Assembly: GCA_046155505.1 (NCBI GenBank)
Contig: JBJXFK010000034.1
Location: forward strand, 1-11,243
Direction: 5' to 3'
Origin: JBJXFK01 sp046155505
GTDB lineage: Bacteria; Planctomycetota; Phycisphaerae; UBA1845; Fen-1342
Length of the DNA stretch: 11,243 nt
Shown here piece after piece: positions 1 through 5,794 of this stretch. Positions within the stretch are counted from its first letter, which is position 1; every line of letters starts with the position of its first letter. Below the pieces are notes generated by a model. That model made no database searches and was not told the origin of the DNA. It was given only the letters and a program-made list of their open reading frames with translations. Made by a program: the position numbers and the translations under genes.

Positions 1-686
1 TGGGTCACAAGTGCGGCTTCGTCGATATCGAAGGCAAGGTGGTCGTCGGCTATGAGTACACCAATGCCGGAAACTTTTCGAGTGGACTCGCTTGCGTCGA
101 GAAGGACGGCAAGTGGGGCTTCATCGACAAAACCGGCAAGATGATGATCAAGCCGCAATTTGACGAAGCGTCCGATTTTTCGGATGGGCTTGCCCGCGTG
201 AAGTCGGGCGGCGACTGGGGCGGCAAGTATGGCTACATCGACACCCAGGGTAAATTCGCGATCAACCCGCGATTCAAGGAATGCGGGCACTTCAACGAAG
301 GTCTCGCGCCGGCGAATATCGACGGCAAGTGGGGCTTTGTGAACAAGACCGGCGAGGTCGTCATTCAGCCGCAGTTCGCCGCGGCCGAGTCATTCTCCGG
401 CAGCCTGGCGTGCGTCAAGGTCGGCAGCCAGTTCGGCTACTCCGAGAAATCGGGCCGCGTCGCGATCAACCCGACCTTTGATGATGCGCGGCCGTTCAGT
501 GAAGACCTTGCCGCGGTGAAAGCCAAGGGCAAGTGGGGCTACGTTGACGGCGGCGGCAAAACGGTGATCGAGCCGCAGTTCGACGACGCCGGCGGTTTCA
601 GCGACGGAATCGCGCGTGTGACGCTCGACGGCAAATCGGGCTGGATCGACAAGTCCGGCAAGTATGTCTGGGCGCTGTCGAAGTAA
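1..686 (+). CDS. WG-repeat protein, 5'-truncated by the window edge
   Basis: The frame is open from base 3 and ends at TAA 684-686, giving 227 visible residues with the N-terminus outside the window. A GTG at 39 is inside a repeat and is not the real start. About six full repeats and a final partial one are visible, each about 33 residues, of the form K-W-G-F/Y-I/V-D-x-x-G-K followed by I-x-P-x-F and F-S-x-G-L-A-x-V. This is the pattern of the WG beta-repeat family (known knowledge), usually in secreted or envelope-associated proteins of unknown function. The codons for GKWG are near-identical between repeats (around 109, 324 and 529), which suggests growth by internal duplication. No membrane segment or catalytic motif is visible. 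The next gene starts 107 bases downstream after a strong inverted repeat. Confidence 0.85.
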   Translation, partial: GHKCGFVDIEGKVVVGYEYTNAGNFSSGLACVEKDGKWGFIDKTGKMMIKPQFDEASDFSDGLARVKSGGDWGGKYGYIDTQGKFAINPRFKECGHFNEGLAPANIDGKWGFVNKTGEVVIQPQFAAAESFSGSLACVKVGSQFGYSEKSGRVAINPTFDDARPFSEDLAAVKAKGKWGYVDGGGKTVIEPQFDDAGGFSDGIARVTLDGKSGWIDKSGKYVWALSK

Positions 687-711
687 CAAACGTTCTGGGC
701 GACGAAACCCA

Positions 712-763
712 CGCGACGGATCACAAACGCGAAAGCCGATGCGATCCGTCGCGAGGTCGGCTT
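712..763 (+). other. Overlapping inverted repeats (possible pseudoknot or terminator) upstream of the first DUF5670-type gene
   Basis: Bases 712-722 (CGCGACGGATC) are perfectly complementary to 743-753 (GATCCGTCGCG), an 11-bp stem with a 20-base loop. Bases 733-739 (AAGCCGA), inside that loop, are perfectly complementary to 757-763 (TCGGCTT). The order arm A, arm B, arm A', arm B' is that of an H-type pseudoknot, or of two mutually exclusive hairpins. There is no T run afterwards, so a classical intrinsic terminator for the WG-repeat gene is not supported. It lies 30 bases upstream of the next start codon, inside the likely leader. The pairing is seen in the sequence; its function is inference. 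Confidence 0.4.
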
Positions 764-793
764 GTCAGTTCAAACTTCAAATGGGGATGCGTC

Positions 794-946
794 ATGCTAT
801 GGACCGTTGCGATGATACTCATCATCCTGTGGCTGCTCGGAATCGTCACGTCGTACACGATGAGCGGCTTCATTCATGCACTACTCGTGATTGCGATCGT
901 CGTTGTACTGATCCAAGTCATCCAGGGGCGCCGCATATCACTGTAG
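794..946 (+). CDS. Small hydrophobic membrane protein, lmo0937 / DUF5670 type (copy A)
   Basis: A 50-residue protein starting MLWTVAMILI and ending QGRRISL. It has two hydrophobic stretches (about residues 4-19 and 27-43) around a conserved T-S-Y-T-M-x-G turn, then a short basic tail. This matches what I recall of the lmo0937-family/DUF5670 small membrane proteins (W-L-L-G, S-Y-T, G-x-I-H, A-I, Q-G-R), which are about 50 residues long, so the gene is full length. The family function is not established. A GGGG Shine-Dalgarno at 783-786 sits 7 bases from the ATG. The lipoprotein gene follows 71 bases later and a 50%-identical paralogue lies at 1545-1697. The gene is easily missed by length cut-offs. 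Confidence 0.8.
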   Translation: MLWTVAMILIILWLLGIVTSYTMSGFIHALLVIAIVVVLIQVIQGRRISL

Positions 947-1017
947 CGCGGCCTGCTGCCGCACCGACTCGTAACATCTGATCGCGCGCTGGCGCGGTGA
1001 AATTAAGGACTCATGCA

Positions 1018-1440
1018 ATGAACATCAAGTGTCGTTTCGATTTGAGCCGCGCGTTCGGCGGACTGCTGTGTGTGGGTGCGTTGCTGGCGGCCTCGGGCTG
1101 CGCGACGCTCGCCGGGCGCTGGTCCGGCGACGACCTGAAGCCTGAAATGGCCAGGGACCAGTTCAAGCTGCTGCGTCCGACCGAGCAATCGGGGCGGCTG
1201 GTCAGCGTCGAACTGCGCCTGCAAGACGACGGCAGTTACACGGCTGAGCTGAACTATGACGGGCGCATCGAGCAGTCGCTCGGCACATGGAAGGTCGACG
1301 ACAACGGCTATCTCTCGTTCGTCGACAAGGACGGCAAGAGCTACGGCTATGCGATTCGGCGGCCGAATGGCGACACGCTCGAAATGCTCAAGGGCATCAA
1401 GGGCACCGATGCGACGTTGACACTCATCAAGCAGCGCTGA
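1018..1440 (+). CDS. Small lipoprotein of unknown function (lipocalin-like beta pattern)
   Basis: 140 residues from ATG 1018, chosen because AAGGA at 1005-1009 is 8 bases upstream; the in-frame GTG at 997 has no such site. Residues 1-28 form a lipoprotein signal: basic N-terminus, hydrophobic core (GLLCVGALLAA) and a lipobox-like A-S-G-C with the lipidated Cys predicted at 28. The mature part alternates short strands and turns (LVSVELRLQDDGSYTAEL, GTWKVDDNGYLSFVDKDG) and ends LTLIKQR. This suggests a small beta-barrel or lipocalin-like fold, which is inference from pattern only. It lies between two DUF5670-type genes, and a decayed copy of its 3' end lies at 1741-1803. It is probably anchored in the inner or outer membrane. 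I do not recognise a named family. Confidence 0.75.
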   Translation: MNIKCRFDLSRAFGGLLCVGALLAASGCATLAGRWSGDDLKPEMARDQFKLLRPTEQSGRLVSVELRLQDDGSYTAELNYDGRIEQSLGTWKVDDNGYLSFVDKDGKSYGYAIRRPNGDTLEMLKGIKGTDATLTLIKQR

Positions 1441-1468
1441 GTCGCGCGCCCGAGGTCATCGACAACAG

Positions 1469-1492
1469 TCGCTTCCGTCACGGAAACAGCGA
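1469..1492 (+). other. Imperfect hairpin in the leader of DUF5670 copy B
   Basis: TCGCT (1469-1473) pairs with AGCGA (1488-1492), and TCCG (1474-1477) with CGGA (1481-1484) across a TCA loop, with a three-base bulge on the 3' side. No T run follows, so it is a weak terminator candidate for the lipoprotein gene. It lies 53 bases before the second DUF5670 start, as the structured element at 712-763 lies 30 bases before the first. Confidence 0.25.
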
Positions 1493-1544
1493 TCGCTGCG
1501 GGTGACGCAAGCCGCGCCACTTCGAACCTCAATGGAGCTGTGTC

Positions 1545-1697
1545 ATGCTGTGGACAGTCGCGTCTGTGCTGGTCGTTTTGTGGCTGCTTGGATTGATCAC
1601 ATCCTACACCATGAACGGCTACATCCATATACTGTTCGCTCTAGCGATCATTGCCGCATTCCTGCAGATCACAGCAGGTAAACACACGGCGCGCTAG
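1545..1697 (+). CDS. Small hydrophobic membrane protein, lmo0937 / DUF5670 type (copy B)
   Basis: A 50-residue protein starting MLWTVASVLV and ending GKHTAR, 25 of 50 residues identical to copy A without gaps. Identity is concentrated in MLWTVA, L-W-L-L-G, T-S-Y-T-M-x-G, I-H-x-L, A-I and Q-x-x-x-G. Two membrane helices are expected (about residues 4-19 and 27-42). A GGAG Shine-Dalgarno at 1534-1537 is 7 bases from the ATG. The 25-30 bases before the start are also conserved with copy A, so the duplicated unit included the leader. The C-terminal tail differs from copy A. Divergence to 50% means the duplication is old or that two related units were joined. No function is established for the family. 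Confidence 0.78.
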   Translation: MLWTVASVLVVLWLLGLITSYTMNGYIHILFALAIIAAFLQITAGKHTAR

Positions 1698-1740
1698 CGC
1701 GCGTGCGGGTCGGAGCGACAGTCGGCGTGTTCGCACGCGC

Positions 1741-1803
1741 CGGCGTCGCAAGGCCATCACACCCGAAGTGCTCAAGGGTCTCAAGGGCGGCGATGCGCGC
1801 TGA
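1741..1803 (+). pseudogene. Remnant of the 3' end of a second lipoprotein gene
   Basis: Bases 1765-1800 align without gaps to 1381-1416 of the lipoprotein gene with 28 of 36 identical (for example GAAGTGCTCAAGGG against GAAATGCTCAAGGG). The translated remnant, TPEVLKGLKGGDA, parallels DTLEMLKGIKGTDA. A one-base loss relative to the intact gene brings TGA 1801-1803 into frame, and similarity fades after about 1815. Similarity upstream of about 1741 is not convincing. It begins 43 bases after the second DUF5670 gene, mirroring the small-protein/lipoprotein order upstream, so most of a second lipoprotein copy appears deleted. The alignment is direct observation; the duplication-and-decay history is inference. 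Confidence 0.55.
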
Positions 1804-2005
1804 CGCTCAACTCGCAACCTCTACCTGCATTTGAACGATGAACTCGATACAGCCGCATCCGGCGGACGGCGCAAGAGTCGTGGGGACGATGTACAGGTGC
1901 CCTCCGGACCGGCAAAGAAGCAACGATGCCAACCAGCGCTCGTTCGTCGGATGCGATGTTTACAGATCAAATCACCGTAGAACAAAATGCCAGCGGAGCC
2001 TGCCG
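1804..2005. other. Intergenic stretch without a convincing gene
   Basis: Together with the remnant, bases 1698-2005 are about 300 bases without a supported intact gene. Open frames start at 1838 and 1926 on the plus strand, but the first only extends the gene at 2006 upstream without a ribosome binding site, and the second runs out of frame through it. A locally AT-richer patch (1955-1990) has TTTACA at 1959-1964 and CAAAAT at 1983-1988 with 18 bases between. As a promoter it would start transcription almost on the Shine-Dalgarno of the next gene, so it is not called. Confidence 0.4.
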
Positions 2006-2278
2006 ATGCAAACGGAACTGCAAGTGCGATACCGTTCAGGAACAATCTGCACGACCGCCGGACGATTCGAGTTCGACGGATACGATGAAGCCACCTGGCA
2101 GCGTCCGAGTCGCAATGACGCACTGTTCATTGTGCTCAAGAGCGGTGATGAGTTTCCGCAGATCGGCCACGCATGTTGGTGGATTCCGTCGATTCAAGCG
2201 AAGCCGGAGACCGCTGCCGAGCAGCGCATGACATCGGAAGGCGCACCAACACCGCCCATCGCTGACGGCCCTGCCTGA
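2006..2278 (+). CDS. Small protein with weak YjzC-like pattern
   Basis: 90 residues from ATG 2006, chosen because GGAG at 1995-1998 lies 7 bases upstream; the frame is open further upstream to 1838, but that part is low-quality sequence. The first 62 residues look folded: Y-R-S-G-T-I-C-x-x-x-G-R-F-E-F-x-G-Y, a short polar linker, then I-V-L-K-S-G-D-E-F-P and A-C-W-W-I-P. The pairing of a P/S-G start, a G-x-Y/F-E strand and a K-G-D-x-F-P-W-W end resembles the small YjzC family of unknown function; this is a recalled similarity, not a search. The last 28 residues are Pro/Ala/Glu-rich and probably disordered. No membrane segment. trpS follows 110 bases later with its own putative promoter. Confidence 0.55.
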   Translation: MQTELQVRYRSGTICTTAGRFEFDGYDEATWQRPSRNDALFIVLKSGDEFPQIGHACWWIPSIQAKPETAAEQRMTSEGAPTPPIADGPA

Positions 2279-2323
2279 TCGCAGGAAACGCGGATCTGCA
2301 CCGCCGCCCGCCCCGCTTGCGTG

Positions 2324-2329
2324 TATGCT
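2324..2329 (+). promoter_or_regulatory. Possible -10 element upstream of trpS
   Basis: TATGCT directly preceded by TG, 59 bases before the trpS start. No recognisable -35 hexamer lies 16-19 bases upstream in this very GC-rich stretch. The same octamer TGTATGCT occurs on the minus strand upstream of the kelch-type gene (9039-9046), which is the only added support. If real, the trpS leader would be about 50 bases and include the hairpin at 2344-2367. Confidence 0.22.
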
Positions 2330-2343
2330 CTCCCCCTGATTTC

Positions 2344-2367
2344 CGCCCGAGCGGTTCGGGTGTTTTT
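2344..2367 (+). terminator. Terminator-like hairpin with T run just upstream of trpS
   Basis: CGCCCGA (2344-2350) pairs with TCGGGTG (2356-2362, including one G-T wobble) around a five-base loop, followed immediately by TTTTT (2363-2367). The form is that of a short intrinsic terminator. It lies 21 bases before the trpS ATG, so it could end transcripts of the gene at 2006-2278, act as an attenuator inside a trpS leader, or both. Confidence 0.45.
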
Positions 2368-2388
2368 GAAGCGGGGGAGGCTGGGTCG

Positions 2389-3360
2389 ATGCGTGTGCTT
2401 TCAGGCGTGCAGCCATCAGGAACGCTGCACATCGGCAACTATTTTGGAGCAATCAAGCAGCACCTCGAGGACCAGAATCAGCACGAGTGCTTTTTCTTCA
2501 TCGCCAACTATCACACTCTCACTACCGTGCAGGACGCGGCGAAGCTGCGGCAACTGACGCTGGATGTGGCGATCGACTATCTGACGCTCGGCCTCGACCC
2601 GGCCAAGGCGGCACTGTTTCGCCAGAGCGACATTCCCGAAGTCACCGAGCTGGCGTGGATCCTCTCGACCGTCACGGGCAGAGGACTGCTCGAACGGGCA
2701 CACTCGTACAAAGACAAAACCGCGCGCGGCATTGCGTCGTCGATGGGGCTGTTCTGTTACCCGGTGCTGATGGCGGCCGACATTCTGATCTACCACAGTG
2801 ATCTGGTGCCGGTCGGTAAGGATCAGGTGCAGCACATCGAGATGACGCAGGACATGGCGGGGTATTTCAACAACACGTATGGCGAGGTGCTGCGCCGGCC
2901 CGAGCCGAAGCTGAACGAAACCGCGATCGTGCCCGGCATCGACGGGCAGAAGATGAGCAAAAGCTACGGCAATACGATCGACATTTTCGGCGATGCCAAA
3001 GAAATGAAGAAGCGGATCATGTCGATCAAGACCGATGCGACCCCGCTGGAAGCGCCGAAAGACCCAGACGCGCGCACCGAAATCTCGCTGATGAAGCTCT
3101 TCGCCACGCCCGAGGAGCACGCGGATTGGTGCAGCCGCTATCGCGCGGGCGGCGTCGGCTATGGTCATGCCAAAACGCGACTGGTCGAGCTGTACGAAGA
3201 ATGGGCAACGCCGCGCCGCGAGCAGCGCGGCAAGTGGGTGGCGCGGCCGGACGATGTCGAGGATATACTGCGGGACGGCGCGAAACGCGCCCGCGTAGTG
3301 GCCGAAAAAGTGATGCACGAAGTCCGCGAGGCGTGCGGCATCGTGCGGGCGAAGGCTTGA
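2389..3360 (+). CDS. trpS: Tryptophan--tRNA ligase
   Basis: A 323-residue class I aminoacyl-tRNA synthetase that charges tRNA-Trp in the cytoplasm. The start is ATG 2389 because GGAGG at 2376-2380 is 8 bases upstream and translation begins MRVLSGVQPSGTLHIGNYFG, the canonical TrpRS N-terminus; the in-frame ATG at 2317 would add 24 residues of unrelated sequence. Signatures: H-I-G-N at residues 14-17 (HIGH motif), VGKDQVQH at 142-149 (the usual Asp/Gln adenylate-site segment, with Lys where Glu is common), and KMSKS at 188-192. Length is normal for a compact bacterial TrpRS (about 325-350). The C-terminal half is helical and basic, as expected for anticodon recognition. A terminator-like hairpin precedes it and a large inverted repeat separates it from scpA. 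Confidence 0.96.
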   Translation: MRVLSGVQPSGTLHIGNYFGAIKQHLEDQNQHECFFFIANYHTLTTVQDAAKLRQLTLDVAIDYLTLGLDPAKAALFRQSDIPEVTELAWILSTVTGRGLLERAHSYKDKTARGIASSMGLFCYPVLMAADILIYHSDLVPVGKDQVQHIEMTQDMAGYFNNTYGEVLRRPEPKLNETAIVPGIDGQKMSKSYGNTIDIFGDAKEMKKRIMSIKTDATPLEAPKDPDARTEISLMKLFATPEEHADWCSRYRAGGVGYGHAKTRLVELYEEWATPRREQRGKWVARPDDVEDILRDGAKRARVVAEKVMHEVREACGIVRAKA

Positions 3361-3366
3361 ATGGAA

Positions 3367-3542
3367 GAGGAACCACAGAGGCACAGAGACACAGAGGCGC
3401 ACAGACGAAGAATTGAGATATTGGTCGAGTGCGCGAGCCGACCGGTCGACGCGCGATCGCGGTTCAGTGTGTGCGGACACGAGATGATGACCCGTCTTAC
3501 TCTGTGCATCTCTGTGCCTCTGTGCCTCTGTGGTTCATCCTC
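3367..3542. repeat. Large inverted repeat of CACAGAG units between trpS and scpA
   Basis: The left arm, 3367-3405 (begins GAGGAACCACAGAGGCACAG), and the right arm, 3501-3542 (ends CTCTGTGGTTCATCCTC), are reverse complements over about 39-42 bases with a few mismatches and indels. Each arm is itself a short tandem run of an 8-base CACAGAGG-like unit. The 95-base spacer (3406-3500) has no open frame of note. The sequence AACCACAGAGGCACAGAGACACAGAG is, from general knowledge, a recurring intergenic repeat in several unrelated bacterial phyla, planctomycetes among them. TGAA flanks both sides (3358-3361, 3543-3546), which could be a short target duplication or chance. The right arm ends 18 bases before the scpA start codon, directly outside its ribosome binding site. 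Confidence 0.85.
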
Positions 3543-3560
3543 TGAAGTGGCGGGGTAAGA

Positions 3561-4406
3561 GTGTCCGCTGAATATCGTGTCCAACTTGACATCTTCGCCG
3601 GCCCGCTGGATCTGTTGCTGTATCTGATCCGGCGCGACGAGCTGGATATTCAGGACGTGGCCCTGGCCAAGGTCACCGAGCAGTACGTCGCCTATGCGCG
3701 GCTAATGGAGGCGCTCGATCCCAATTCCGCCGGCGAGTTTCTCGTGCTCGCTTCGACGCTGGTCGAGATGAAATCGCGGGCAATTCTGCCGACGCCTCCG
3801 CTGGAAGTGGTCGATGACGATTCGCCCGATTCGCCGGGCGCGCTGATCCGCCAACTGCTCGAATACAAACGATTCAAAGACGCGGCTCGCACGCTCGGCT
3901 CGGCGGCGGACGAGCGGGCCCGGCGATTTGTGCGGCGTCCCGGCTCGCTGCCGCCCGAGTTGTTGGGCGTTGAGTTGGAAGAGGTCGAGGTCTGGGACCT
4001 GGTTTCGGCGTTCGGGCGCGTCATGTCGTCGATCGGGCAAGGGCCATCGACGCACAACGTGACGTATGACGACATGCCGATCGAGACACGCGTCACGCGG
4101 CTGGAAAAGATGCTAATCGATCGGGGTGCGACGCGTTTCGACGAACTGTTCAACGAGTCGTCGAGCAAGAGCGAAGTGGTCGGCACGTTTCTGGCGCTGC
4201 TCGAACTGATCCGCCGCCGCCGGGTGAAGGCGGAGCAGGAAGGCGTGTTCGGAAAAATCTATCTGGTGTTGCAGGAAGAGGTCGACGAAGAGCCGCAATC
4301 CGAAGAGGAAGCGGCGGCGCTGGCGGCGCCGGCGATGGCTGTCGCGGAGATCGCCGCGGCCCATGCGGATCACGAGTCGACGGAGGTGCGAGATGAGCAA
4401 GGCTAG
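3561..4406 (+). CDS. scpA: Segregation and condensation protein A (kleisin)
   Basis: 281 residues from GTG 3561. An in-frame TGA at 3543-3545 limits the start, and GGGG at 3552-3555 is the only plausible ribosome binding site. ScpA is the kleisin that bridges Smc heads with ScpB in chromosome condensation on the nucleoid. The N-terminal Smc-neck-binding domain is clear: YRVQLDIFAGPLDLLLYLIR (residues 5-24), D-I-x-D-V-A-L-A-K-V-T-E-Q-Y (29-42), E-F-L-V-L-A-S-T-L-V-E-M-K-S (59-72). After a variable acidic middle, the C-terminal winged helix spans about 200-237 and includes FLALLELIRRRRVKAEQEG (210-228) and IYLVL (233-237). An acidic/Ala-rich tail (238-281) extends beyond the usual end, about 240-260. 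scpB is not adjacent in this window. The gene overlaps the next by 14 bases, indicating co-translation. Confidence 0.93.
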   Translation: MSAEYRVQLDIFAGPLDLLLYLIRRDELDIQDVALAKVTEQYVAYARLMEALDPNSAGEFLVLASTLVEMKSRAILPTPPLEVVDDDSPDSPGALIRQLLEYKRFKDAARTLGSAADERARRFVRRPGSLPPELLGVELEEVEVWDLVSAFGRVMSSIGQGPSTHNVTYDDMPIETRVTRLEKMLIDRGATRFDELFNESSSKSEVVGTFLALLELIRRRRVKAEQEGVFGKIYLVLQEEVDEEPQSEEEAAALAAPAMAVAEIAAAHADHESTEVRDEQG

Positions 4407-4857
4407 CGAACGTCTGAAAGAACTCGGCATCACGCTGCCGCCCCCGCCAAGGCCGGTGGCCGCGTATATCCCCTTCGTCAAACATGGCGACGTGCTCTAC
4501 CTGAGCGGGCAGATCCCGACGGTCGAAGGCAAAGTGCAGTTCGAGGGACAAGCCGGGTTCAAGAAGACGCTTGAAGAAGCGGCCCAGGCGGCGCGGCTGT
4601 GTACGATCAATGCGATCTCGGTCGCGGCTGACGGAGCGGGAGGAATCGATAACATCGCGCGCGTGCTGAAGGTCGTCGTATACGTCGCCTCGCACGAGGG
4701 CTTCACCGATCAGAGCAAGGTCGCCAACGGCGCGAGCGAGCTGCTCGTGCAGGTGTTTGGCGATGCGGGCAAGCACGCCCGCGCGGCGGTCGGCGTCGCC
4801 GAATTGCCGCTGAATTCGACGGTCGAGGTCGACGTGACGTTCGTCGTCAAGGCATAG
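4393..4857 (+). CDS. RidA-family (YjgF/YER057c/UK114) protein
   Basis: 154 residues from ATG 4393, with GGAGG at 4382-4386 six bases upstream; it overlaps the end of scpA by 14 bases. RidA-family proteins are small cytosolic trimers. The archetype hydrolyses reactive enamine/imine intermediates from PLP enzymes, but the sub-branches vary. Visible features: GDVLYLSGQIP (residues 32-42, the usual hydrophobic G-x-x-x-x-S-G-Q-I/T strand), a helix from about 55 to 82, VLKVVVYVAS (91-100), and H-A-R-A-A-V-G-V-A-E-L-P-L with Arg130 and then Glu145 in V-E-V-D, matching the conserved Arg and Glu of the RidA active site. Length is somewhat above the classic 125-130 because of an N-terminal extension, as in longer subfamilies. 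The exact subgroup cannot be set by eye. Coupling to scpA is probably genomic convenience. Confidence 0.85.
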   Translation: MSKASERLKELGITLPPPPRPVAAYIPFVKHGDVLYLSGQIPTVEGKVQFEGQAGFKKTLEEAAQAARLCTINAISVAADGAGGIDNIARVLKVVVYVASHEGFTDQSKVANGASELLVQVFGDAGKHARAAVGVAELPLNSTVEVDVTFVVKA

Positions 4858-4867
4858 GCATAGGCAT
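4851..4867. repeat. Three-copy GGCATA microrepeat across the RidA-gene stop codon
   Basis: GGCATA occurs twice in tandem followed by GGCAT; the first unit contains the start of the stop codon TAG 4855-4857 and the second unit supplies a second in-frame TAG. It adds no coding sequence and is probably replication slippage. Confidence 0.6.
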
Positions 4868-4912
4868 CGTGCGCCGACGGCGATCCGCCGCCGCACGCCA
4901 AGCGCGAACAAC

Positions 4913-5755
4913 ATGGCAGATAGTCCCGAACAATCGACAGCGCTCGGAATCGACATCGGCGGACAGACCGTACGTCTCGCGATCGTCAATCCGAGCGGTC
5001 GCATCATCGCGCAGCGCAAGGCCCACACGCCCGAGGGCGGCCATCCGCGGCAACTGCTCGACATCATCGCCACCCTGGCCCGTGAACTGCCGCGCCCGAC
5101 GTGTGCATACGCCGGGGTCGGGTTGCCCGGTCGGCTCGACTCGCGTTCGCGTATTGTCGAAGCCGCCGTCAATCTGCCTCGCCTCGAAGGCGTAAACGTG
5201 TACGACGGCATCATGCACGCCATCCAGCGACAGCTTGTGATTCGCAGCGACGTGGCGACCGCCGCATATGCCCAGTGGCGCGTGCTCGCCGACGCGCCGA
5301 TGCGGTTCGTCTACCTCACGCTCGGCACCGGCGTCGGCGGCGTCGCAATCATTCAGGGCACGATCATGGACGCGCGCGAACGCGGCCCGGCACAGTTCGG
5401 ACACCTGATCGTCGACACGTCCGACGACGCTCCCGAATGTCGCTGCGGCTCGCGCGGCTGCCTGGAAGCGTGCGTCAGCGGCCTGGCCGTCGCACAGACG
5501 GGAATTACGCCACGCGTGGTTACGCAACTGCGCGTCGGACTGACGCAGCTCGCACACTTGTGGGCGCCGCAGATGATCTCGGTCGGCGGCGGCGTCGTCG
5601 ATCATCACGCAGAGTTGGTCGAGCGAGCCGCACGGCAATTGCGCGAGTACCAAGGTCGTCTGGTACCGCCGGATCTGACGATCGAGTGCGGCGTGCTGCC
5701 GTCGGACGAGGCCGGCGTCGTCGGCGCGGCGCTGCTGGCGCATGCGGCGGCGTGA
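4913..5755 (+). CDS. ROK-family protein (sugar kinase-like), altered active-site motif
   Basis: 280 residues from ATG 4913; no clear Shine-Dalgarno is visible. ROK proteins are sugar kinases (glucokinase, N-acetylmannosamine kinase, fructokinase) or sugar-responsive repressors. This one has no N-terminal winged helix, so the kinase type is favoured. Visible: LGIDIGGQTVRLAIV (residues 11-25, phosphate-1 loop), V-G-L-P-G-R-L-D (69-76), D113 in R-S-D-V-A-T-A-A-Y (catalytic Asp position), LTLGTGVGGVAI (135-146, phosphate-2), and the zinc motif H164 with C176-x-C178-G-x-x-G-C183-L-E-A. S-V-G-G-G-V (223-228) is the adenosine-side loop. Oddities: the usual E-x-G-H reads Q161-F-G-H164, and the Asn before D113 is Ser. 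Length is slightly below the usual 290-320. It starts 55 bases after the RidA gene and is convergent with the kelch-type gene, 39 bases away. Confidence 0.85.
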   Translation: MADSPEQSTALGIDIGGQTVRLAIVNPSGRIIAQRKAHTPEGGHPRQLLDIIATLARELPRPTCAYAGVGLPGRLDSRSRIVEAAVNLPRLEGVNVYDGIMHAIQRQLVIRSDVATAAYAQWRVLADAPMRFVYLTLGTGVGGVAIIQGTIMDARERGPAQFGHLIVDTSDDAPECRCGSRGCLEACVSGLAVAQTGITPRVVTQLRVGLTQLAHLWAPQMISVGGGVVDHHAELVERAARQLREYQGRLVPPDLTIECGVLPSDEAGVVGAALLAHAAA

Positions 5756-5794
5756 CGCATCGCGCAGTCGCCGCCGCGACGTTCGTCCGTGCCG

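Noticed and set aside
1926..2231. 101-residue frame with a Cys-rich segment (CRCKRNCKC)
   Set aside because: It overlaps the gene at 2006-2278 out of frame; only the latter has a well-placed GGAG and protein-like strand pattern.
2416..3480. 354-residue open frame on the minus strand opposite trpS
   Set aside because: Shadow of trpS in GC-rich codons: Arg/His/Val-rich, no domain pattern, no ribosome binding site, whereas trpS has all signature motifs.
3361..3542. Possible CRISPR array from the repeated CACAGAG units
   Set aside because: Units are 8 bases, contiguous and arranged as two inverted arms without spacers of regular length; no cas gene in the window.
4150..5223. 357-residue open frame on the minus strand
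   Set aside because: It runs antisense across scpA, the RidA gene and the ROK gene, all well supported; composition is Arg/Pro-rich noise.
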